Shown here: positions 1-5,214 of the stretch, piece after piece
Position numbering within the stretch: the stretch's first letter is position 1
Layout of the letters: each line of letters opens with the position of its first letter
Assembly (NCBI GenBank): GCA_027058255.1
Contig: JALUTE010000059.1
Location: 1 to 6,308, forward strand
DNA length: 6,308 bases
DNA from: Methyloligella sp.
Lineage (GTDB): Bacteria; Pseudomonadota; Alphaproteobacteria; Rhizobiales; JALUTE01
Reading direction: 5' to 3'
Translations under genes and position numbers: made by a program
Notes under the pieces: generated by a model
What the model saw: only the letters and a program-made list of their open reading frames with translations
What the model was told of the DNA's origin: nothing
Databases searched by the model: none

Positions 1-2
1 CG

Positions 3-560
3 GATGCCGATGGCGCCGATGCCATCGCCATCGGCAATGCCAATGCCGCGGGGGCGGCGAGCGTGGGTGTCGGCCTCTCGGCAACGGCAAGCGCCGTGAA
101 CGCCGTTGCGCTCGGCACCGGCGCCGTCGCATCGGCGAGCGGTGCGGCCGCGCTCGGCGCGAGCGCCGCTGCAACCGGCGCAAGTGCCGTCGCCGTGGGC
201 GATGCGACAGCCAATGGGACGAATGCCATCGCCATCGGAACGGGGGCGGTGTCGGCCGACTCGGTCGCCATGGGCGCATCGGCCATGGCTGCGGGTGGCG
301 GGACCGCGGTCGGAAATCTGGCAAGCGCCAACATGGCTGCCAACGCATCGGCCTTCGGCACGGGAGCACGCGCCGAGGGTGCCGACTCCGTGGCGATCGG
401 CAATGCATCGCGCGCGCAGGGCGCAAACAGCATCGCGATCGGAAATAACGCATCCGCCGGAAGCTCGGCGGGCGGCCTCCAGAACGCGACGGCCGTCGGC
501 GCCAATGCTCGTGCGACCCCGGCCAACTCCGCCGCCTTCGGCGCCAATGCGGTTGCGGTG
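3..560 (+). repeat. YadA-head degenerate repeats, period about 14 codons
   Basis: Thirteen turns can be counted by the conserved glycine that closes each xAIG/xxxG strand, at visible residues 11, 24, 38, 52, 66, 79, 91, 104, 119, 133, 147, 166 and 180. The spacing is 12-15 residues except for one of 19, where a Gly/Ser-rich SAGGLQ stretch is inserted. At DNA level, phrases such as GCCATCGCCATCGG recur imperfectly, so the array is old and diverged rather than a recent tandem duplication. Each turn is expected to add one coil of a left-handed parallel beta-roll. Confidence 0.85.
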
Positions 561-1007
561 CGTCCCAGCCAGCAGATATTCGGAACCTCGAACAACACCT
601 ACACAATGCCCGGCATCACCTCCGCAGCCAGCAGGGCGCAACAGGTGGGACCGCTCGAGATCGCCACGAGCGATGCCACCGGCAATCTCGCCACCGATGG
701 CGGCGCGACCTTCCGGGCGATCGCGCGGACCCAGGCCGGCGTAGCTGTCGCAATGGCGATCGAGACGCCGAGCCTGGCCTCGAGCGAGCGGTTCGGCGTC
801 CGCATCGGGTGGGGCGGCTTCGACAGCTACACCAGCAACGCCAATGCCGTGGGAATCAGCGCTGTCGGCGTGCTCGCGCGCGACCTGTTTTCGCTCGGTG
901 ACCGCTTGGCGATTGATGGCGGCATTGGCTGGGGGTGGTCGCAATTCATGGGCTACGACCAGAACGGGGTCGCCGCCGGCCGCGTCGGAATGCAGCTGAC
1001 CTGGTAG
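3..1007 (+). CDS. YadA-like trimeric autotransporter adhesin, 3' part (5' end outside window)
   Basis: This is the C-terminal 334 residues of a surface adhesin of the type Vc secretion class. The frame is open to the left edge, so the gene starts upstream and the GTG at 63 is only an internal codon. Visible residues 1-186 are YadA-head repeats with AIAIG/SVAIG-type turns. Residues 187-245 form a linker (IFGTSNNTYTMPGITSAA, then TSDATGNLATDGG) that lacks a long heptad stalk. The last ~89 residues (from GVAVAMAIE) alternate Gly and aromatic residues and end in LTW with a terminal Trp, as expected for the four-strand trimeric beta-barrel anchor. In the family three chains form one 12-stranded barrel and display the head outside the cell, for adhesion or autoaggregation. 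The linker and anchor wording resembles Rhizobiales members (from memory, not searched). It has no evident functional link to the downstream ATPase. Confidence 0.9.
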   Translation, partial: DADGADAIAIGNANAAGAASVGVGLSATASAVNAVALGTGAVASASGAAALGASAAATGASAVAVGDATANGTNAIAIGTGAVSADSVAMGASAMAAGGGTAVGNLASANMAANASAFGTGARAEGADSVAIGNASRAQGANSIAIGNNASAGSSAGGLQNATAVGANARATPANSAAFGANAVAVRPSQQIFGTSNNTYTMPGITSAASRAQQVGPLEIATSDATGNLATDGGATFRAIARTQAGVAVAMAIETPSLASSERFGVRIGWGGFDSYTSNANAVGISAVGVLARDLFSLGDRLAIDGGIGWGWSQFMGYDQNGVAAGRVGMQLTW

Positions 1008-1036
1008 TGGCACGCCGGCCCGCGCGCGCCGAGAAC

Positions 1037-1075
1037 GGGCTCGCATGCGCCCTGTCTGCACGCGCAATCGAGCCC
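1037..1075 (+). other. Imperfect hairpin after the adhesin gene (no U-tract)
   Basis: GGGCTCG at 1037-1043 pairs exactly with CGAGCCC at 1069-1075. Inside it TGCGC (1046-1050) pairs with GCGCA (1062-1066), leaving a 2x2 internal loop and an 11-nt apical loop. No T-run follows, so it does not match a classical intrinsic terminator. It could be a weak or Rho-assisted terminator, or an mRNA-stabilising 3' structure for the adhesin transcript. Confidence 0.45.
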
Positions 1076-1084
1076 AGAACCGGG

Positions 1085-1089
1085 GGAGG
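1085..1089 (+). promoter_or_regulatory. Shine-Dalgarno site deciding the GTG start of the exported protein
   Basis: GGAGG lies 3 nt before the GTG at 1093 within a GGGGGAGGA run. Spacing is short, but no comparable site precedes the in-frame ATG at 1045, which itself sits inside the hairpin at 1037-1075. This favours GTG 1093 as the start. Confidence 0.55.
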
Positions 1090-1092
1090 ACC

Positions 1093-1584
1093 GTGAAGGC
1101 AGCAATCCGTCCCGGCGGCCTCGTGCGCCGCGCCTCGCTCCATATCGCTCTGGCGGCGAGCCTTCTTCCCTCCCTCCTGTCAGGCGACGCGCACGCCAAG
1201 CCCGATCGCGCCGTGCCGAGCACTTCGCGATTGACGCTCCTCCTGCGGGCAACCATCGTCGCCCTGGACCATGCGAATGACACGGGCAATTACACCGTGT
1301 TTCGCGATCTCGGCTCGCCGGAGTTCCGCCGGGCGAACTCGGCCGCCGACCTTGCGCGGATTTTCTCAGCTCTTCGCAGTCGCAAGCTGGATTTGCGGCC
1401 GGTCGTGCTCTTCACGCCCAAGTTCACGCGAAAACCGAGGCTCACCAGGCGCAACACGCTGCGTTTGACGGGTTATTTTCCCACCAAGCCATTGCGGGTC
1501 TATTTCGACCTGGTCTATCGGAGGATCGCAAAGCGCTGGCGCCTGTTCGCGATTGCGGTGGATGCGCGCCCGCCTGTGAATTGA
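1093..1584 (+). CDS. Small exported protein, NTF2/SnoaL-like (hypothetical)
   Basis: A 163-residue protein from GTG 1093; the longer ATG 1045 reading adds 16 residues before the signal sequence. Residues 1-35 look like a Sec signal peptide: a basic start, a hydrophobic core of about residues 14-30, and a cleavage site after AHA at residue 35. The mature part of about 128 residues begins with a helix (LTLLLRATIVALDHAN), then TGNYTVFRDLGSPEFR and a second helix ending FSALR. Basic beta strands follow, including LRLTGYF, VYFDLVYRRI and KRWRLFAIAV. This helix-helix-sheet pattern, ending in strands with 'xWRLxxIxV', is typical of NTF2-like periplasmic proteins, which often have no assigned activity. 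The mature domain is strongly basic. I do not recognise a catalytic motif or a ligand. It is followed by a 159-bp gap before atpD, so it is probably not part of the ATPase operon. Confidence 0.75.
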   Translation: MKAAIRPGGLVRRASLHIALAASLLPSLLSGDAHAKPDRAVPSTSRLTLLLRATIVALDHANDTGNYTVFRDLGSPEFRRANSAADLARIFSALRSRKLDLRPVVLFTPKFTRKPRLTRRNTLRLTGYFPTKPLRVYFDLVYRRIAKRWRLFAIAVDARPPVN

Positions 1585-1717
1585 CAATGGTCATGGACGC
1601 GGAAGGCCACGATGGCGGAGAGTTGCGGCCAAGGCTCGCGCTTGTGTTCCGTGTAATGCCCCGCGATCGCAAACCGAGACCGGCGGGCCGCGCATACCGC
1701 CTTTCCGCGGGCTTGCG

Positions 1718-1735
1718 ACACCGTCGGTGTATGAT
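1718..1735 (+). promoter_or_regulatory. Candidate operator palindrome joined to a -10-like box before atpD
   Basis: Bases 1718-1730 are a perfect inverted repeat with a single central base (ACACCG T CGGTGT). Its last T is the first base of TATGAT at 1730-1735, a good sigma70-type -10 box. The only -35-like hexamer nearby, TTGCGA at 1713-1718, is just 11 bp away, too close for a standard promoter. If TATGAT is used, transcription would begin at about 1742, at or next to the atpD ATG. The rest of the 1585-1743 gap shows no gene, tRNA or terminator that I can support. Confidence 0.35.
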
Positions 1736-1743
1736 GTCGTGCC

Positions 1744-3207
1744 ATGATGCAGACGGATGCCCGGCATAAGGCGCCTCCCGGCGAGGGGCCGGCAGGCCCC
1801 GCAGCCGCGGGACGGGTGCTCGCTGTGGACGGCTCGGTGGTGGACGTCGCGTTCGCTCCCGAGGCCATGCCCGCGATCGCCAACGCCCTCGAGGTCGATT
1901 GGGACGGGCCGCACCGTCTGGTGATCGAGGTTCAGCAGCATCTCGGCCCCGGCCTCGTGCGCGGCGTCGCCATGCAGGAAACCGCCGGTCTTCGCGCCGG
2001 CACGCCGGTGCGCGATACGGGCGCGCCGATCATGGTGCCCCTGGGGCCGGACGTGCTCGGCCGACTGGTCGACGTGCTGGGCCAGCCCATCGATCATGGC
2101 CCGCCCATCGCAACGGATGCGCCGCGCGCCCCGATCCACCGCAAGCCGCCGGCGCTCGCCACGCAGCGCGGGGGCAGCGAGGTCTTCCACACCGGCATCA
2201 AGATCATCGATCTCCTCGCCCCACTGCCGCGCGGCGGACGCGCCGCCATGTTCGGCGGTGCGGGCGTCGGCAAGACGGTTCTGATCATGGAGCTCATCCG
2301 CACGACCGTCGAGCGCTATGCGGGCATCTCCGTCTTCGCCGGCATTGGCGAGCGCTCGCGCGAAGGCCATGAGCTCTGGCGCGAGCTCGCGCGCTCGGGC
2401 GTGCTCTCGCGCACCGCCCTCGTCTTCGGACAGATGAACGAGCCACCCGGCGCCCGCTGGCGGGTGGGGCTGACCGCCCTCACCATGGCCGAGCATTTCC
2501 GCGACAGCGAACACCGGGACGTGCTGCTGCTCATCGACAATGTCTTCCGCTTCGTGCAGGCGGGCGCGGAGGTTTCGGGCCTGCTCGGCCGGCTCCCCTC
2601 GCGGGTGGGTTACCAGCCGACCCTCGCAACGGAGATCGCCGCCCTCGAGGAGCGCATCGCCTCGGTCCGGGACGCGGCCGTGACCTCGATCCAGGCGGTC
2701 TATGTGCCGGCCGACGATTTCACCGATCCCGCCGTGGCGCAGACCTTCACCTATCTCGACGCCTCCATCGTCCTCAGCCGCGACATGGCGAGCGAGGGCC
2801 TTTACCCCGCCATCGACCCGCTGGCCTCCACCTCGATCATGCTCGACCCCCGGGTGGTGGGCCAGCGCCACTACGAGACGGCCGAGGCGGTGCGGCGCCT
2901 CATCGAGCATTATCGCGAGTTGCAGGAGATCATCGCCCTTCTCGGCATGGCGGAGCTGAGCGCCGCCGACCGGACTGCGGTTCGCCGGGCGCGCCGGCTG
3001 ATCCGGTTCCTGACGCAGCCCTTCGCCGTGACGGCCCAGTTCAGCGGCCTGGCGGGCGCATCGGTGCCCATCGAGGAGACCTTGTCCGGCTGCCGGGCCA
3101 TCCTGGACGGCGTGGCGGACGATTGGTCGGAGAGCGCCCTCTACATGGTGGGCACCCTGGACGATGCGCGTGCCAAGGAGCGGGCCGAGGCCCGGACGGC
3201 GCCATGA
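1744..3207 (+). CDS. atpD: N-ATPase F1 beta subunit (catalytic)
   Basis: A 487-residue catalytic subunit that binds and hydrolyses or makes ATP in the soluble F1 head. The P-loop GGAGVGKT is at residues 171-178 (Lys177). GERSREG at 202-208 carries the catalytic Glu203 and its arginine neighbours. Walker B LLLIDN ends at 265-266, followed by FRFVQAGAEVSGLLGR and VGYQPTLATE. AVYVPADDFTDPA and the YPAIDPL adenine-site segment are also present, so the active site looks intact. The lever loop, usually DELSEED, reads AELSAAD at 403-409 and has lost three of its acidic residues. The first ~23 residues are a Pro/Gly-rich extension before the usual beta start (GRVLAVDG). ATG 1744 is followed by a second ATG and has no visible Shine-Dalgarno; I kept it because no better start is seen nearby. 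The stop overlaps atpC by ATGA, implying translational coupling. Confidence 0.97.
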   Translation: MMQTDARHKAPPGEGPAGPAAAGRVLAVDGSVVDVAFAPEAMPAIANALEVDWDGPHRLVIEVQQHLGPGLVRGVAMQETAGLRAGTPVRDTGAPIMVPLGPDVLGRLVDVLGQPIDHGPPIATDAPRAPIHRKPPALATQRGGSEVFHTGIKIIDLLAPLPRGGRAAMFGGAGVGKTVLIMELIRTTVERYAGISVFAGIGERSREGHELWRELARSGVLSRTALVFGQMNEPPGARWRVGLTALTMAEHFRDSEHRDVLLLIDNVFRFVQAGAEVSGLLGRLPSRVGYQPTLATEIAALEERIASVRDAAVTSIQAVYVPADDFTDPAVAQTFTYLDASIVLSRDMASEGLYPAIDPLASTSIMLDPRVVGQRHYETAEAVRRLIEHYRELQEIIALLGMAELSAADRTAVRRARRLIRFLTQPFAVTAQFSGLAGASVPIEETLSGCRAILDGVADDWSESALYMVGTLDDARAKERAEARTAP

Positions 3208-3683
3208 GACTCGTCGTGAGCACACCCATGGCGGTCATCGTCGACGCGGACGATGTGCGTCATGTCCGGGCGGAGGACGAGACCGGCGCCTTCGGCATTC
3301 TGCCAGGCCATGGTGACTTCATGACCGCGCTCGCGGTCTCGATCATCACCTGGCGCGACGGGAAGGGCCGCGAGCATCATGTCGCGGTGCGCGGCGGAGT
3401 GCTCACCGTTCGCGACGGCGCGCTGGTCGAGGTCGCAACGCGCGAGGCGGTGGGCGAGGAGACGCTCGGCCGGCTGGGGCGCGAGATCATCGCGCGCTAC
3501 CGCGAAGAGGTGCGCGAGGAGGAGGAGGCCCGCGGCTCTGCGACGCGGCTGCATCTGGCGCTCATGCGCGGGGTGCGGCGCTATCTGGACTCGGGACGCC
3601 AGATCGGCCCGCCATCGCCCACGATCCCCGAAGCCCCGCCGCCCGGGCCCGAGAGCGAGACGGGAGGCACCGGGCAACCATGA
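3204..3683 (+). CDS. atpC: N-ATPase F1 epsilon subunit
   Basis: A 159-residue central-stalk subunit that binds gamma and the c-ring and in many F-ATPases inhibits ATP hydrolysis. The start is the ATG overlapping the atpD stop (ATGA). The open frame extends further upstream, but only inside atpD. Residues 1-80 form the beta-sandwich, with the family signature GAFGILPGHGDFMT at about 28-41 and VAVRGGVLTV at 60-69. Residues 81-132 are helical and very charged (EEVREEEEAR), and differ from the usual two-helix hairpin. The last ~27 residues (from QIGPPSP) are a Pro/Gly/Glu-rich, probably disordered tail not found in standard epsilon chains. Only a weak GAGG (3187-3190) precedes the ATG, so translation probably depends on coupling to atpD. 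Confidence 0.93.
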   Translation: MRLVVSTPMAVIVDADDVRHVRAEDETGAFGILPGHGDFMTALAVSIITWRDGKGREHHVAVRGGVLTVRDGALVEVATREAVGEETLGRLGREIIARYREEVREEEEARGSATRLHLALMRGVRRYLDSGRQIGPPSPTIPEAPPPGPESETGGTGQP

Positions 3684-3985
3684 CGAACGATCAGGCCCAA
3701 AGGGAAGAGGAGGAGCTTTGCCATGCGGTGCAACTGCGCAAGGAGCGTCGCGCACGCTGGAGGCGGCAGGGAGAGCGCTCGCTCTGGCAGAACCTCTCCA
3801 TGATCGGAGCGCTCGGCTGGCTGATCGTCGCGCCCACGCTTCTGGCGCTCGCCATCGGTCGCTGGCTGGACCGAACCTTTGCAAGCGGCGTGTTCTTCAG
3901 CGGGGCGCTGATCGTCGTCGGCGTGGCGGTCGGATCCTATCTCGCATGGCAAAGGGTGAACAGGGAGAAGGAGCAGGCCGAATGA
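3680..3985 (+). CDS. atpQ: AtpQ, N-ATPase accessory two-helix membrane protein
   Basis: A 101-residue protein with a highly charged N-terminus (residues 1-36, many Arg/Glu) and two predicted membrane helices at about 41-60 and 70-90, joined by GRWLDRTFASG. This matches the small 'ATPase gene 1'/AtpI-like family found in N-ATPase operons between epsilon and AtpR. Its role is not established. By analogy with AtpI it may help c-ring assembly or, as proposed for related proteins, cation supply; that is inference. ATG 3680 overlaps the atpC stop by ATGA, with GGGAGG 12 nt upstream. The positive-inside rule (RWRRQ before helix 1, QRVNREKE after helix 2) puts both termini in the cytoplasm. Confidence 0.88.
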   Translation: MTNDQAQREEEELCHAVQLRKERRARWRRQGERSLWQNLSMIGALGWLIVAPTLLALAIGRWLDRTFASGVFFSGALIVVGVAVGSYLAWQRVNREKEQAE

Positions 3986-4245
3986 GCGCAATCACAGCCA
4001 TCCTCTACCTCCTGGGGGGCGCGGGGCTCGGCACCCTCTATTTCCTCGCGCTCGACCGCGCCGTCCGGCTCCATGTGGGCGGGGCGGGGCGCCTGCCGCT
4101 CATCGCCCTCTCCCTTCTGCGCCTCGCCGGGGCGGCGACGGCCTTGTGGTGGGTGGCGCAGGCGGGCGCGGCGGCGCTGCTGCTCACCCTCGCCGGCTTC
4201 CTGGTCGCGCGAACGGGCGTGCAGCGTCATGTGTACAGGAGATGA
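3982..4245 (+). CDS. atpR: AtpR, N-ATPase accessory three-helix membrane protein
   Basis: An 87-residue hydrophobic protein with three likely membrane helices: about 4-24, 38-59 and 61-78. It occupies the position typical of N-ATPase AtpR, just before subunit a. Arg47 lies near the middle of helix 2 (LSLLRLAGA) and Arg77 near the end of helix 3 (FLVARTG); membrane-embedded arginines are unusual and may face the c-ring glutamates, as AtpR has been suggested to assist rotor assembly. The start is ATG 3982, overlapping the atpQ stop (ATGA) with AAGGAG at 3968-3973, 8 nt upstream. The same frame runs open further left, but only as an overlap of atpC and atpQ, so a longer start is not credible. 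Confidence 0.88.
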   Translation: MSAITAILYLLGGAGLGTLYFLALDRAVRLHVGGAGRLPLIALSLLRLAGAATALWWVAQAGAAALLLTLAGFLVARTGVQRHVYRR

Positions 4246-4248
4246 AGC

Positions 4249-4917
4249 ATGGAACGCAGCCCCCTCGCGCCGGACATTCTCTTCCAGCTCGGCCCCCTTC
4301 CCGTCAGCCGGCAGGTGGTCACCACCTGGGCGATCATGATCGTGCTGGTCGCCCTCTCCCGGCTGGCGTTCGCCGGGGACAGGCGGCGGGCGCAGGGGCT
4401 CGGCACCGTTCTGGAGATCGTGGTCGAGGCGCTTGCCAGCCAGGTCAAGGACATCATGCGCCGCAACCCCTGGCCCTACCTTCCGCTGATCGGCACGCTT
4501 TTCCTTTTTCTCACCCTGGCCAATCTTTCGGCGCTGCTGCCCGGCGTCGCGCCTCCAACCGCGCATATCGAGACGCCCGCCGCCCTCGCGATCGTCGTCT
4601 TCTTCTCGATCCACCATTACGGCATCCGCGCACGCGGGCTCGGCCCCTACATTCGCCACTATATCGAGCCGACACCGCTGCTTCTGCCGCTCAACATCGT
4701 CTCGGAGATCACGCGCATCTTCTCCCTCATGATCCGCCTGTTCGGAAACATCATGAGCCACGAATTCGTCATCGCCATCGTCGCAACGCTGGCGGGCCTG
4801 CTTCTGCCGATCCCCTTCATGCTTCTCGGCATCGTGATCGGCATCGTCCAGGCCTACATCTTCACCGTGCTGGCAAGCGTGTTCATCGGCGCGGCGGTGG
4901 AGGGCGCCGAGGCCTGA
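4249..4917 (+). CDS. atpB: N-ATPase Fo subunit a (ion channel stator)
   Basis: A 222-residue, polytopic membrane protein forming the two ion half-channels against the c-ring. The essential channel arginine is Arg163 in SLMIRLFGNIMSHE (residues 159-172), and Gln201 in the last helix (GIVQAYIFTVL) matches the usual conserved glutamine. NLSALLPG at about 92-99 and PLNIVSEITR at 147-156 are further subunit-a signatures. Hydrophobic segments are seen at about 23-41, 77-98, 109-122, 147-168 and 173-215 (a hairpin). The chain is short compared with many a subunits (often 240-270 residues), chiefly at the N-terminus, as is usual in N-ATPases. AGGAGA at 4237-4242 lies 6 nt before the ATG; atpR ends 3 nt before it. 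Confidence 0.96.
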   Translation: MERSPLAPDILFQLGPLPVSRQVVTTWAIMIVLVALSRLAFAGDRRRAQGLGTVLEIVVEALASQVKDIMRRNPWPYLPLIGTLFLFLTLANLSALLPGVAPPTAHIETPAALAIVVFFSIHHYGIRARGLGPYIRHYIEPTPLLLPLNIVSEITRIFSLMIRLFGNIMSHEFVIAIVATLAGLLLPIPFMLLGIVIGIVQAYIFTVLASVFIGAAVEGAEA

Positions 4918-4921
4918 GGCG

Positions 4922-4960
4922 GCGCACGGCGCTGGCAGCGCACGGACACGACAAGGAGGT
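4922..4960 (+). promoter_or_regulatory. atpE leader: direct repeat, small hairpin and strong ribosome binding site
   Basis: This lies in the 46-nt atpB-atpE gap, the only one in the visible operon. GCGCACGG occurs at 4922-4929 and again at 4938-4945, and between them GCGCT-GGC-AGCGC (4929-4941) can form a 5-bp hairpin. AAGGAGGT at 4953-4960 is a near-complete anti-SD match ending 3 nt before the atpE ATG. This fits high translation of the c subunit, which is needed in many copies per enzyme. Confidence 0.5.
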
Positions 4961-4963
4961 CAC

Positions 4964-5212
4964 ATGGAGCTGAACATTCACGTGGTGAGCATCATCGGCG
5001 CGGCCATCGCCGTCTCCTTCGGCGCCATCGGTCCGGCGCTGGCCGAGGGGCGCGCCGTGGCCGCCGCCATGGACGCCATCGCCCGCCAGCCGGAAGCCGC
5101 CGGCACGCTGGCGCGCACGCTCTTCGTCGGCCTGGCGATGATCGAGACCATGGCGATCTACTGCCTGGTGATTGCGCTTCTCCTGCTCTACGCCAACCCC
5201 TTCGCAGGCTGA
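4964..5212 (+). CDS. atpE: N-ATPase Fo subunit c (rotor ring)
   Basis: An 82-residue hairpin of two membrane helices (about 6-36 and 50-76) joined by the polar loop ARQPEA at 40-45. It assembles into the ion-carrying ring. Aligned by eye with Ilyobacter tartaricus c, Glu61 is the ion-carrying carboxylate (E65), Glu28 replaces Gln32 in helix 1, Thr62 replaces Ser66 and Tyr66 matches Tyr70; Met63 stands where Thr67 is. Two carboxylates per hairpin are a known N-ATPase trait and were taken as evidence for Na+ binding, although the Burkholderia pseudomallei N-ATPase c17 ring was reported to be proton-specific. The helix-packing motif, usually GxGxGxGxG, reads A21-G23-A25-A27-G29. The C-terminal LLLLYANPF is classic. 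The start has the best ribosome site in the window. Confidence 0.96.
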   Translation: MELNIHVVSIIGAAIAVSFGAIGPALAEGRAVAAAMDAIARQPEAAGTLARTLFVGLAMIETMAIYCLVIALLLLYANPFAG

Positions 5213-5214
5213 CG

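Noticed and set aside
3..560. Possible recent tandem repeat or CRISPR-like array
   Set aside because: The periodicity is at the protein level, spacing varies from 12 to 19 codons, and the DNA units are diverged. It is a YadA head.
1045..1092. ATG 1045 as the start of the exported protein
   Set aside because: It has no ribosome site, lies inside a hairpin, and would put 16 extra residues before a good signal peptide that starts with GTG 1093 behind GGAGG.
1731..1769. Short upstream frame (MMSCHDADGCPA) overlapping the atpD start, a possible leader peptide
   Set aside because: It has no ribosome binding site, and its ATG overlaps the -10-like box, so it would probably not be transcribed from that promoter.
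1591..3225. A 544-codon open frame on the minus strand opposite atpD
   Set aside because: It is antisense to a fully conserved beta subunit; its His/Arg/Gly/Asp-rich composition is the mirror of GC-rich third positions, and no known domain is visible.
3937..4761. A 274-codon minus-strand open frame opposite atpR and atpB
   Set aside because: The highly charged, repetitive Glu/Arg/Asp sequence is the antisense image of hydrophobic membrane-protein codons. It has no plausible start context.
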